NCBI RefSeq assembly: GCF_016860525.1
Contig: NZ_BNEA01000001.1
Location: 620,001 to 684,000, forward strand
Source of the DNA: Streptomyces rubradiris
GTDB lineage: Bacteria > Actinomycetota > Actinomycetes > Streptomycetales > Streptomycetaceae
Length of the DNA stretch: 64,000 nucleotides
Reading direction: 5' to 3'
How positions within the stretch are numbered: the first letter of the stretch is position 1; the number at the start of each line of letters is the position of its first letter. Of the stretch, positions 33,201 through 40,935 are shown piece after piece. The notes under the pieces were generated by a model. The model was not told the origin of the DNA. It saw only the letters and a list, made by a program, of their open reading frames with translations, and searched no databases. The position numbers and the translations under genes were made by a program.

Positions 33201-34600
33201 GCGGCGCGCAGGGCGGCCAGGACGTCGTGCTCGCCGGCCGCGCGCACCCGCGCGACCACCAGGACGGCGCCCTCCTCGCCGCGCGCCTCGTGCACCACGT
33301 CGTCCAGCGGCCGGCGGGGGTCGACGACCTGGTCGGCGAGGCCGGTGAAGTCCTCCAGGGCCGGATCGTCCACAAGGACGACCCGCAGTCCGGCCCGGCG
33401 GGCCGCGTCCAGCACCGGTTCGGCCCACGGATCGGGCTCGCCGTCCTCGGTACGCAGCGCGCCGGGGTGCAGTACGACGGTGCCGGCCATCTCCAGCTGG
33501 CGCAGCCGCTCCGGGGCGCGGACCAGTACGCCGGTGCGGGACAGCGCGCCGGAGAGTACGGCGTGGAAGGCGGCCGGGCCGTAGCGGGCGGCCTTCGGGG
33601 AGCCGGCCAGCACCGCCTCCGCCGCCTCGGTGGCGTCGTGCTTGACCAGCAGGGTGGCCGCCGCGCCCAGCAGACTGCCGGTGGAGGCGTGGGCGGCGTA
33701 CTCCTGGGCCGGGGAGACGCGCAACGGGGGACGGGCCGGGCCGTCCGGGGCGAGGCTGACCCGCTGCGGAGCGCACAGCCGGTCGTGCACCGCGTCGAAG
33801 GCTGCCGAGCGGGCCACCGTCTCGGCCACCTGGCAGGCGCGCAGGGCGCCGTCGAGTATCAGCGAGGTGGGGCTCTGCCCGGCGCCGTGCACGGCCGCGT
33901 TGGCACAGGCCAGCGCGAGGTCCATGCCGGAGTCGCCGAGCCGGGCGCGCAGCCGGTCACGGAAGCGCGGGTTCTCCCGCAGCAGGGTCACGACGGCGGT
34001 CACCATCCGGGGGGATGGCGGCAGCCGCAGCGTGTAGGCGGTCAGGGCCACGGCGATGCCGACGGCGTCGGCGGCGAGCGTGGCCGCGGCGGCGCGCACC
34101 CCGGCCGGGTCGGCGGGGTGCGTGGTCTCGGCGACGTCCCCGCCGGCCAGCGCCAGGCCGTGCCGTTCGGCCAGGTCCGCGGCGTGCGCGAGGACCCGGT
34201 CGGCGGCCTGTTCGCCGGTCGCGGTCACCACCAGGCGGGCGAGGCCCTGGTCCCAGTAGGCGACGAGCACCTCGGGATGCTCCTGAAGCGCCTCGGCCAC
34301 CCGGCGCGCCAGGTGCGCGGTGCCGCCGGCGCGCCGCGCCTGGTCCCGCTCCAAGGGGCGTACGGCCAGATGGGCGCGGGCACCGGAGCGCCAGTGAGTA
34401 CCGGCGCCGGGCAGCGCGTTGCGGGCCACCCGGGCGACCCGTGCGGCGGTGTCCGCGCCGCGCACACCGGCGCGCGCGGTACTCGCGGCGGCACCGGCGG
34501 CCATGCCGACCGCCGGTGCCGCCGCCCGCGCGAGCAGGCGTGGTGCCGCGGGCAGCAGCCGTACGGCGGCTGTGGGCGCCGTCAGCAGTCCGGCCACCAT
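30293..34600 (-). CDS. Giant cation-translocating P-type ATPase (CtpI-like, duplicated architecture)
   Basis: 1435 residues, about twice the length of ordinary P-type ATPases and similar in plan to mycobacterial CtpI. The C-terminal half is a complete pump: TGES (757-760, actuator), PEGLPLV (871-877, ion-binding helix), DKTGTLT (Asp914 is phosphorylated), KGAPE (1014-1018, nucleotide domain), TGDHPQTA and GMVGDGAND (1173-1181). The N-terminal 640 residues hold a ferredoxin-like domain (about 94-150) without metal-binding cysteines and a degenerate P-domain-like segment (VLAALRAADIALAL, about 460-473) lacking DKTGT. Ion unknown. ATG 34600 sits on an AGGAGG site that overlaps the end of the small upstream membrane gene. 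Confidence 0.9.
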   Translation of the reverse strand: MVAGLLTAPTAAVRLLPAAPRLLARAAAPAVGMAAGAAASTARAGVRGADTAARVARVARNALPGAGTHWRSGARAHLAVRPLERDQARRAGGTAHLARRVAEALQEHPEVLVAYWDQGLARLVVTATGEQAADRVLAHAADLAERHGLALAGGDVAETTHPADPAGVRAAAATLAADAVGIAVALTAYTLRLPPSPRMVTAVVTLLRENPRFRDRLRARLGDSGMDLALACANAAVHGAGQSPTSLILDGALRACQVAETVARSAAFDAVHDRLCAPQRVSLAPDGPARPPLRVSPAQEYAAHASTGSLLGAAATLLVKHDATEAAEAVLAGSPKAARYGPAAFHAVLSGALSRTGVLVRAPERLRQLEMAGTVVLHPGALRTEDGEPDPWAEPVLDAARRAGLRVVLVDDPALEDFTGLADQVVDPRRPLDDVVHEARGEEGAVLVVARVRAAGEHDVLAALRAADIALALTDRDGAVVWGADLLALHGLPDVWRVLTAVPAARRVGRRAQTLARSGAALSGLLVAVGEAGGGRGRRAVLPGLRHAPVDAGAATALLSGVRAALGVATARAPHPRPRVHWHELDAEEARNRLAREPAADTGAAAPAARVRKAAKGVVAHPAAAPLRWSYRLGRAVRSELQDPLTPVLAVGSAASAILGSVVDALLVVGALDLNALVGGLQRLRAERALSGLVAEQKQKARLVPPQAEAPAGGTRTVDAGRLRPGHVIQLKADDVVPADARLLWQEGLEVDESALTGESLPVEKQTDPTPHAAVADRRCMVFEGTTVVAGEARAVVVDTGDRTEAARAVHLAARTPPAGGVQARLQELSRKALPLTLGGGAAVTGLALLRGTPIREAVSGGVSVAVAAVPEGLPLVATVAQLAAARRLSRGGVLVRTPRTLEALGRMDTICFDKTGTLTENRLRLVRTADTAGEVHAVDDAGAENTVRAAARACPQLDGGSDRPVHATDEAVLAAAPPDPDWSRSADLPFEAARGYAAAVGRAGDGPPVLVVKGAPETVLPACAGLPEHAADTAHALAGDGLRVLAVAERRLDTGEQEDEALERPLENLEFIGLLALSDVPRETSTALVEALNGAGVRPVMLTGDHPQTARAIAADLGWPADTVVVTGDELAAADRASRARMLRDAGVVARVAPEQKLQVVEALRDAGRVVGMVGDGANDAAAIRAADIGVGISARGSAAARNAADIVLTDDDLTVLVDAVGEGRALWHSVADAIAILIGGNAGEVGFGIIGTLLSGRAPLSTRQMLMVNLFTDLFPSMAVAVTEKEDGQGTVRARGGSPEDASAVLGAPLLRQIRHRALTTCLGAVTAWLIGRFTPGTARRSSTMALCGVVGTQLVQTLLDRRDSRLVQVTVLGSALALVAVVQTPVVSRAFGCTPLGPFAWAGVVAAIALALAGQRSLPRLERTVGRLLPTS

Positions 34601-34606
34601 GACCTC

Positions 34607-35146
34607 CTAGAACGTGGTGCGGTCGGGCCGGGCGGTCGGTCCGAGCGGGCCTGAGGACGTCCTGGTCGCGGACGTCCCGGGGGCGTGGCCGGCCGCGGGC
34701 GGCCCGGGCGCCTCGGTGTGTCCCGGACCTTTGGCGCGCCCGGGGGCGTGGTCGGCCGCATGGCTCCCGCTGCCACCCGGCGCGCCCTCGACCGCCTGGC
34801 CGTGTCCGGCGCCGGACCTGAGGGCCGCGGTCCCGAGGTCGTGCGCGGGCTCCGGGCGCTGCCCGGTGTCCCCGGCCCGCGCCGGCCGGTCGGGCCGGGG
34901 CTGGGTGAGCCAGGCCACCGCCGCGCCGGTGAGCGCCACGGGCCACTCCACCACGCCCGCCACGCCGAGCACCCCGGCGCCCGCGTACACCGCCATGCGC
35001 CGGCCGCGGGGCGAGACCGCGCCGATCTTGTCGAGTGTCTCCTCGGCGGCCCTGCCCACCGTTCCGGCGCCGGGCACCCTGCGCAGGACCGAGGCGGCGC
35101 CGTGCAGGGGCGCCGTGAGGACCGACGACGACTTCTGCTCAGCCAT
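34607..35146 (-). CDS. Small membrane protein, partner of the P-type ATPase
   Basis: 179 residues from ATG 35146 (GGAGAG upstream). The middle (about residues 45-81) has two hydrophobic stretches, MAVYAGAGVLGVAGVVEWPV and ALTGAAVAWLT; the C-terminal 90 residues are a low-complexity Pro/Gly/Ala/His-rich tail with several His residues. It ends six bases before the ATPase start, with the ATPase ribosome site inside its last codons, so the two are one operon. It may be a regulatory or metallochaperone-like subunit; no family recognised. Confidence 0.7.
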   Translation of the reverse strand: MAEQKSSSVLTAPLHGAASVLRRVPGAGTVGRAAEETLDKIGAVSPRGRRMAVYAGAGVLGVAGVVEWPVALTGAAVAWLTQPRPDRPARAGDTGQRPEPAHDLGTAALRSGAGHGQAVEGAPGGSGSHAADHAPGRAKGPGHTEAPGPPAAGHAPGTSATRTSSGPLGPTARPDRTTF

Positions 35147-35458
35147 GACTCTCCTCGGGGGTGAGATCGCCTTACGTGCCCACCGAGTGCCCGCGACCGC
35201 GCTGGTCATCCCCCTTACCCGGGGGACACCCACTGCTACCAGGAAACCTCTCGGCCCCGCGCGACGCCACCCCCGCCCGCCGGCACGGCCGGGCGTCGAG
35301 CGGTGCGCGGGAGGCTCGCGCCCCGCGCCGGGGTGTCATGCGGGGGGGGCGGCGATCTCCGGGCGCGGCACGCACGGCCGGCCGCCTCCGGCCGGACGGG
35401 TACGTCCTCCTGCCGTACCGGTGCGCCCTCCTGCCGGGCGGTGCGCCTCCGCAAGTGA
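35147..35458. other. Intergenic region, no gene seen
   Basis: 312 bp upstream of the ATPase operon, carrying its promoter, very G+C-rich and without supported genes. Confidence 0.35.
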
Positions 35459-35671
35459 TCAACCCACCGTGCCCACGCTCCCGTTGAGGCTGAACGCGGT
35501 CGGGCCGAATCCGGTGACCTCGGTGAGGGTGGCCGCCTGGACGGCCCCGGTCCGTGCCTCGGCCGGGGACGCGGCGCGGCCGAGGACCGCGAGGAGCGGC
35601 GGCAGGACGCCCAGCAGGGAGACGAGTGCGGTACGCGGGCCGGTTCTCGGCTGGTGCGGTGTGGGGGCACG
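35459..35671 (-). pseudogene. Relic of a secreted-protein gene (signal peptide and first mature residues)
   Basis: One reverse frame reads a basic n-region (PRTGPRT), a hydrophobic core ALVSLLGVLPPLLAVLG, a cleavage region AASPAEA, then TGAVQAATLTEVTGFG and a stop 12 codons later. The AATLTEVTGFG start of the mature part resembles secreted esterases/PHB-depolymerase-like proteins. No start codon exists in this frame (a TGA precedes it); a GTG with good ribosome site lies just upstream in another frame. So the gene is frameshifted at the start and truncated at the end. Confidence 0.5.
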
Positions 35672-35792
35672 TCACCTGTCCCTTCTGATTGCGGGCCATG
35701 CGGAGGGGGCGTGCTGCGTGTCGCACAGGGGCGTGCTGCGTGCGGGGGGCGCGGGAGGGCCACCCGGCATCGTGGCATGGGCACGGGGGTTA

Positions 35793-35806
35793 TGGAAGCG
35801 CTCCCA
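35793..35806. promoter_or_regulatory. CebR-like LacI-family operator (TGGAAGCGCTCCCA)
   Basis: Differs by one base from the TGGGAGCGCTCCCA box used by the Streptomyces cellulose-utilisation repressor CebR. It lies about 50 bp upstream of the pectate lyase promoter. Confidence 0.7.
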
Positions 35807-35844
35807 CCTCACTTCTCCCGACCCGGAAAAGCGCTGCGCGACCG

Positions 35845-35873
35845 TTGACTAGAAAGCGCTTGCATCCTACGGT
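35845..35873 (+). promoter_or_regulatory. Pectate lyase promoter with an operator inside the spacer
   Basis: TTGACT (35845-35850) and TACGGT (35868-35873) are 17 bp apart. The spacer contains GAAAGCGCTTGC, with the perfect 8-bp palindrome AAGCGCTT (35854-35861), another LacI-type site. A repressor here would block RNA polymerase directly. Confidence 0.75.
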
Positions 35874-36014
35874 CCGTTCATCAGCGTGACCGCACGGCAC
35901 GCAAGGAAGCCGTTCCGGCCGCACGCTCTCCGCAATCGAGTTCTCCATGGAGTACACGGTTCACGTACATAACCCCCACAGAGCAGCACCCCACGGAAGA
36001 AGGCATTTCGGGAC

Positions 36015-36803
36015 ATGACCTCATCAGCGACCTCGCGCGGTCTGCTCGGCGGACTCGCCACCCTCGGACTCACGCTTGGCATGCTCATGACCTCCGGAGC
36101 GCCGGCGGACGCGGCCACCTGGCCGACCCCGAACGGCAGCCAGGCGGTCTCCTCCACCATCTCGGTGTCCGGCACCAAGGACTACGGGATGAAGCGGCTG
36201 TACGGCAGCGGCGACCTCGGCAGCGACGGCCAGGACGAGGACCAGGGGCCCCTGCTGGAACTGGCTCCCGGCGCGGTCCTCAAGAACGTCGTCATCGGCG
36301 CCCCCGCCGCCGACGGCGTCCACTGCCTGGGCAGCTGCACGCTGCAGAACGTGTGGTGGGAGGACGTCGGCGAGGACGCGGCCACCTTCCTCGGCTCCTC
36401 GTCGTCCAACGTCTACACCGTCAGCGGCGGCGGGGCGAAGGAGGCGAGCGACAAGGTGTTCCAGTTCAACGGCGCCGGCACGCTGAACGTCTCGGGCTTC
36501 GCGGTGAAGAACTTCGGCACGTTCGTCCGGTCCTGCGGCAACTGCAAGACGCAGTACAAGCGGACGATCAACCTCAGCGGCATCGAGGCGACCTACAAGG
36601 GCAGCAGGCTCGTCGGCATCAACACCAACTACGGCGACAGCGCGACCCTGCGGACCATCACGATCGTCGGCGACACCGGCAAGAAGATCGTTCCCTGCCA
36701 GAAGTACATCGGCAACAACACCGGCGCCGAACCGACCACCAACGGCTCGGGCCCGGACGGCACCTACTGCAAGTACTCCAGCTCGGACATCACCTACAAG
36801 TGA
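36015..36803 (+). CDS. Secreted pectate lyase (PL3 type)
   Basis: 262 residues. Signal peptide of about 34 residues (LLGGLATLGLTLGMLM, cut after APADA). The mature protein shows the PL3 beta-helix rungs: VSGTKDYGMKRLYGSGDLG, LLELAPGAVLKNVVIGAPAADGVHCLGSCTLQNVWWEDVGEDAATF (acidic Ca site and the VHCxGxCTLxNVWWEDVGEDA block), NFGTFVRSCGNC and KRTINLSGIEATYKG. It cleaves polygalacturonate by beta-elimination with calcium. Cysteines should form disulfides outside the cell. Two LacI-type boxes upstream indicate sugar-controlled expression; a terminator follows. Confidence 0.95.
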   Translation: MTSSATSRGLLGGLATLGLTLGMLMTSGAPADAATWPTPNGSQAVSSTISVSGTKDYGMKRLYGSGDLGSDGQDEDQGPLLELAPGAVLKNVVIGAPAADGVHCLGSCTLQNVWWEDVGEDAATFLGSSSSNVYTVSGGGAKEASDKVFQFNGAGTLNVSGFAVKNFGTFVRSCGNCKTQYKRTINLSGIEATYKGSRLVGINTNYGDSATLRTITIVGDTGKKIVPCQKYIGNNTGAEPTTNGSGPDGTYCKYSSSDITYK

Positions 36804-36810
36804 GCCCCGC

Positions 36811-36840
36811 GGCCGGGCCGCCGACGACGGCGGCCCGGCC
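36811..36840. terminator. Terminator after the pectate lyase gene
   Basis: GGCCGGGCCGCC (36811-36822) pairs perfectly with 36829-36840 across six bases, seven bases after the stop codon. Confidence 0.85.
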
Positions 36841-37042
36841 GGTCGGTCTCCTCGGCCAGAACCCGGACCTCCGCGGCGGCGAGGCCGCTCACCTTCGCGT
36901 CCGGACCCAACCGCCGGACAGGGCAGCCGCCTCGGCGATCGGCCTGGCGTCGGCGTGGGCCGCCGCACGGGTGGGCCGCCGGACCACCCGTGCGGCGTCG
37001 CCTTCTCACGGAAGGCGGACGCGGGCTCCGGCCTGCCCGCGG

Positions 37043-37840
37043 TCATGCGATGCGCGCCACCCCGCCCCAGCCGGCGCGGTCGGTGAGGCGGCCGGTGTTC
37101 GCGTCGGGGCGCCAGCGAGGCCAGCTCGTGAAGCCGGGCTCGATGAGTTCCGTGCCTTCGAAGAGTTCCACGGCCACCGACGGCTCACGGAAAACGTACG
37201 GGATCGCCCCGGACCGGTTGTATTCGTCCTGCACCACTTGGTGCTCCGGGTCGGACGCGGTCGAGTGGCTCAGGGAGAGATAACTTCCCGAAGGGAGCCG
37301 GTCCACCAGCCTGCGTACGAGCCCGCGCGCCTCGTCCCAGTCCACGATGTGGCCCAGAACATCGTTGATGACCAGGGCGATCGGCTTGTTCATGTCCAGC
37401 GTCTCGGCCGCGCCGTCCAGGACAGCGTCAGTGTCGCGCATGTCGCTCTGCACGTAGGCGGTAGCGCCCTCGGGAGTGCTGGTGAGCAGCGCATGGACGT
37501 GGAGCAGCACGATGGGGTCGTGATCCACGTACACCACTCGCGAGTCGCGCGCGATCCGCTGTGCGACTTCGTGGGTGTTGTCGCGCGTGGGCAACCCGGC
37601 CCCGAGGTCGATGAACTGACGGATACCGGCGTCCCGGGCCAGGAACGTGATGGTGCGCCGCAGAAAGTCCCGCGATTCGCCCGCGAACGGCACGATGTCG
37701 GGGTATTTGCTGCTGTAGGCGTCGCCGGCCGCCCGGTCTGCCGGGTAGTGGTCTTTCCCGCCCAGCCAGTAATTCCAGACGCGAGCGCTGTGAGGAACGG
37801 ACGTGTCGATCCGGGGCGATGGACGAGTGGGCTCGGTCAT
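37043..37840 (-). CDS. DUF574-type SAM-dependent methyltransferase
   Basis: 265 residues from ATG 37840 (GAAGGAAG upstream). The Streptomyces-specific methyltransferase family begins HSARVWNYWLGGKDHYPADRAAGD and has SAM-binding segments FIDLGAGLPTRDNTHEVAQ and VVYVDHDPIVLLHVHALL, followed by AYVQSDMRDTD. Members often lie beside bldB/whiJ-type genes and have no known substrate. Codon use is less G+C-extreme than that of the neighbours and the gene is isolated in a spacer-rich stretch, so it may have arrived by transfer. Confidence 0.92.
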   Translation of the reverse strand: MTEPTRPSPRIDTSVPHSARVWNYWLGGKDHYPADRAAGDAYSSKYPDIVPFAGESRDFLRRTITFLARDAGIRQFIDLGAGLPTRDNTHEVAQRIARDSRVVYVDHDPIVLLHVHALLTSTPEGATAYVQSDMRDTDAVLDGAAETLDMNKPIALVINDVLGHIVDWDEARGLVRRLVDRLPSGSYLSLSHSTASDPEHQVVQDEYNRSGAIPYVFREPSVAVELFEGTELIEPGFTSWPRWRPDANTGRLTDRAGWGGVARIA

Positions 37841-38092
37841 GCCGGTACTTCCTTCGACTCATCAGGGTGCGGGGCGATGACGCAGGCGTGGTCCACGAGC
37901 ACGTGACACGCCGTCATTTCCTGGAGCCTACTTGCCACTTCGGCGCTTCCGGACAGCCTTCCTCCACGAACCACGTGGCCGGGGATCTACGGCACATCGA
38001 CCCCGTACATGTACACCTTCTCGTCCCGGCCCCCGCAGGGGGTGACCCGGCCGCGACCCTCTTCCGGTGCAGGCACGGCGCATGCGCCCCCG

Positions 38093-38860
38093 CTACGCCC
38101 CGCGCGTCCCGAGCCCCGCGCCGAGGTCCCGTCGATAACCGGCGTACGCCTTTCGCAGTTCCTCGCCCGGCCAGTCGGCGGGCAGCAGGGCGGGCGGCAG
38201 GACGGGGTCGGTGAGCAGATGGCGGACGGCCGCCGCGTAGGCGGTGAACCGGTCGGCCGGGTGGTCCGCCCGGGCCGCGCGGGCGAGCAGGAAGCGCGCG
38301 GTGGCCGCCCATTCGCCCAGCGGCCACAACCGGGCGGCCAGCGCCCCCGCCGGCCCGTCGGGACGGGCCGTGTACGTCAGCGCCACCCGGTGCACCTCGG
38401 CGGGCAGCGGCCGGTCGAGGTTGGCCGGGCGCAGCCACACGCCCTCGCGCAGTTCGGCCAGGCGCAGGGCGGTCAGCCGGGCGCGCAGGTCGGCGCGTTC
38501 GGCGGGGCCGCGCCCGCTCGCCGTGATCACCACCATCTCCCAGTCGCCGTGCCACGCGCGCGTGCGCGGCCGTACGGCGTCGTCCTGGCGCCGCTGCCGC
38601 TCCAGCAGCCGGTCGCTGAGCCGGTAGACGGCGTCCGTGCGCCGCAGGTCTCCGGCGGTCACCATCCGGCTCAGCGCGGCCCGCAGTGTGGAGCCGCCGA
38701 TCCCGAACGGCTCCACGAGCCGGACCAGGTCCCGCACCGGCAGCTCCGGCGGGTGCGCGCCGAGGAGCAGGCTCAGCACCACCGACCGGGCGGACAGCGG
38801 TCGCAGGGCCCCCGGGTCCGGCACCGGCCGGTCGGGCTCCGCCGGGACGTTCACGCACAT
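38093..38860 (-). CDS. PaaX family transcriptional regulator
   Basis: 255 residues from ATG 38860. Winged-helix start SARSVVLSLLLGAHPPELPVRDLVRLVEPFGIGGSTLRAALSRMVTAGDL is the PaaX DNA-binding domain; the PaaX-like middle (RTRAWHGDWEMVVITASGRG, RAELRxxLxxLRLAELREGVWLRPAN) and C-terminal domain (LLARAARADHPADRFTAYAAAVRHLLTDPVLPPALLPADWPG) follow. PaaX proteins repress phenylacetate-type catabolism and respond to aryl-CoA thioesters. It is divergent from an acyl-CoA dehydrogenase with 71 bp between starts, so it very likely controls that gene. Confidence 0.93.
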   Translation of the reverse strand: MCVNVPAEPDRPVPDPGALRPLSARSVVLSLLLGAHPPELPVRDLVRLVEPFGIGGSTLRAALSRMVTAGDLRRTDAVYRLSDRLLERQRRQDDAVRPRTRAWHGDWEMVVITASGRGPAERADLRARLTALRLAELREGVWLRPANLDRPLPAEVHRVALTYTARPDGPAGALAARLWPLGEWAATARFLLARAARADHPADRFTAYAAAVRHLLTDPVLPPALLPADWPGEELRKAYAGYRRDLGAGLGTRGA

Positions 38861-38865
38861 GGACC

Positions 38866-38876
38866 CGTACTGTACG
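38866..38876. promoter_or_regulatory. Palindrome in the PaaX/acyl-CoA dehydrogenase intergenic region
   Basis: CGTAC-T-GTACG is a perfect 11-bp palindrome six bases before the paaX-like start. The rest of the 71-bp region is A+T-rich and must hold both promoters. Confidence 0.5.
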
Positions 38877-38931
38877 TGCGCCGGCTTATTGCAGCATTGC
38901 TACGACCGCACGGAAGATACAACATGCTCGT

Positions 38932-40599
38932 ATGGTCTCGATTCCCGCGCAGTCGCCGCCTCCGCCCCGGTCCGGCACCCACGACGTCACCAACCAGCCC
39001 CCGCCGCTCGCCCCGTACGACGCCTCGGACGACCCGGCCCTGCTGGAGGGGCTGCGCCGGGAGGGCGCCGGATGGGCCGAGGAGAACCTCCGGCGGCTGG
39101 GGGCGCGCGCCGGGAGCGCGCAGGCGCAGGAGTGGGGCGAGCTGGCGAACCGGTACGAGCCGGTGCTGCGCACCCACGACCGCTACGGCCACCGCGTCGA
39201 CGAGGTCGACTTCCACCCCACCTGGCACCACCTGATGCGGACGGCGGTCGCCGAGGGCCTGGCCGGCGCCCCGTGGGCCGACGACCGGCCGGGCGCGCAC
39301 GTGGCCCGGACCGCGGGCGGCCTGGTGTGGGGGCACACCGAGGCCGGACACGGCTGCCCCACCTCGATGACGTACGCGGCCGTACCCGCCCTGCGCGCCC
39401 AGCCGGAACTGGCCAAGGTGTACGAACCGCTGCTCACCAGCCGGGAGTACGACCCCGAGCTGCGGGTGCCCACCGACAAGCCCGGGCTGCTCGCCGGGAT
39501 GGGCATGACGGAGAAGCAGGGCGGCTCCGACGTCCGCACGAACACCACCGCCGCCACGCCCACCGGGGAGCCGGGCGTGTACACGCTGCGCGGGCACAAG
39601 TGGTTCACGTCGGCGCCGATGTGCGACGTCTTCCTGGTGCTCGCGCAGGCCCCGGGCGGGTTGTCGTGCTTCCTGGTACCGCGCGTCCTGCCGGACGGCA
39701 GCCGCAACACCTTCCGCATCCAGCGGCTGAAGGACAAGCTGGGCAACCGCTCCAACGCCTCCTCCGAACCGGAGTTCGACCGGACCGTGGCCTGGCTGGT
39801 GGGGCCGGAGGGGCGGGGCGTGAAGACCATCATCGAGATGGTCAACTGCACCCGGCTGGACTGTGTGATGGCCTCGGCGACCCTGATGCGCAAGACGCTG
39901 GTCGAGGCGGGCCACCACGCCCGGCACCGCAGCGCGTTCGGCGCCCGGCTGGCCGACCAGCCGCTGATGCGCAACGTCCTCGCCGATCTCGCGCTGGAGT
40001 CGGAGGCCGCGACGACGCTCACGCTGCGCCTCGCCGGCGCGGCGGACCGCGCGGTGCGCGGGGACGCCGGGGAGCGGGCCTTCCGGCGCATCGCCACCGC
40101 CGTCGGCAAGTACTGGGTCACCAAGCGGGGCCCGGCCTTCACCGCCGAGGCCCTGGAGTGCCTGGGCGGCAACGGGTACGTCGAGGACTCCGGCATGCCC
40201 CGGCACTACCGGGAGGCCCCACTGCTGTCGATCTGGGAGGGCTCCGGGAACGTCAACGCGCTCGACGTGCTGCGCGCCCTCGGCCGGGAACCGGAAACCG
40301 CCGAGGCCCTGTTCGCCGAACTCGCCCTGGCACGCGGGGCCGACGCCCGCCTGGATACGACCGTGGCCGCGCTCAAGGACGAACTGGCCGGAACCGATCA
40401 GGTGGGCGCCCGCCGGCTGGTCGAGCGGATGGCGCTCGCGCTCCAGGCCTCCCTGCTGGTACGGCACGCCCCGCACCCCGTCGCGGACGCCTTCTGCGCG
40501 TCCCGGCTGGGCGGCGACTGGGGGCACGCGTTCGGCACCCTGCCCTCCGGGACCGGCCTCGACGCCATCCTGGAGCGCGCCCTGCCCGGCCGGGACTGA
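38932..40599 (+). CDS. Acyl-CoA dehydrogenase family protein (AidB/isovaleryl-CoA type)
   Basis: 555 residues from ATG 38932, the length of AidB-like members (ordinary acyl-CoA dehydrogenases have about 380). Segments: WGHTEAGHGCPTSMTYAAVPAL, GMGMTEKQGGSDVRTNTT (flavin/substrate site), the HKWFTSAPMCDVFLVLAQAPGG strand, RSAFGARLADQPLMRNVLADL, and LECLGGNGYVEDSGMPRHYREAPLLSIWEGSGNVNALDVLR, which is typical of AidB. It oxidises acyl-CoA esters and passes electrons to ETF (genes etfBA at 7.9-9.7 kb), or binds nucleic acid like AidB. Divergent PaaX suggests aromatic or branched acyl-CoA control. Confidence 0.94.
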   Translation: MVSIPAQSPPPPRSGTHDVTNQPPPLAPYDASDDPALLEGLRREGAGWAEENLRRLGARAGSAQAQEWGELANRYEPVLRTHDRYGHRVDEVDFHPTWHHLMRTAVAEGLAGAPWADDRPGAHVARTAGGLVWGHTEAGHGCPTSMTYAAVPALRAQPELAKVYEPLLTSREYDPELRVPTDKPGLLAGMGMTEKQGGSDVRTNTTAATPTGEPGVYTLRGHKWFTSAPMCDVFLVLAQAPGGLSCFLVPRVLPDGSRNTFRIQRLKDKLGNRSNASSEPEFDRTVAWLVGPEGRGVKTIIEMVNCTRLDCVMASATLMRKTLVEAGHHARHRSAFGARLADQPLMRNVLADLALESEAATTLTLRLAGAADRAVRGDAGERAFRRIATAVGKYWVTKRGPAFTAEALECLGGNGYVEDSGMPRHYREAPLLSIWEGSGNVNALDVLRALGREPETAEALFAELALARGADARLDTTVAALKDELAGTDQVGARRLVERMALALQASLLVRHAPHPVADAFCASRLGGDWGHAFGTLPSGTGLDAILERALPGRD

Positions 40600-40935
40600 C
40601 CACATCGCGCGCGTGCGCGTGCCCGCGCCGGCCATCGCCCTGCCACCTCCGTGACGCCGGTCCGCGCCGCGCGTGCCCGCGCGGACCGGCCCCCGGCCGG
40701 GACGGCGGAGCCACACCCGGCGCGCGTGCGCGTGCCCATGACAATCGACTGCCGGCGTCGTCGGTGCCGTGGCGCGCACGCCCGCGTGGGAGAACGGCGT
40801 ACGGCGGGGTGGCCGGACACGACACCAAGGGGCTGAGCCGCTTGTGCGGGGGGCCGGTGAGGGCGCCACGGGCCGCCGTCGGGCGAGGCGGGCACCCTGT
40901 TTCCGGGCTGGGAACCGAGGACCGGTGACCGATGG
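40600..40935. other. 336-bp intergenic region, no gene seen
   Basis: Two copies of a GCGCGCGTGCGCGTGCCC block (about 40605 and 40721) flank G+C-rich spacer. No coding frame is supported. Confidence 0.4.

Noticed and set aside
30243..33776. Open frame of more than 1100 codons in the P-type ATPase region
   Set aside because: It lies on the same strand as the ATPase but in another frame and is dominated by Arg/Gly/Pro, typical of a shadow frame.
35147..35458. Secreted protein or chaplin gene between the ATPase operon and the signal-peptide relic
   Set aside because: Frames here lack a ribosome site, hydrophobic core and normal codon positions.
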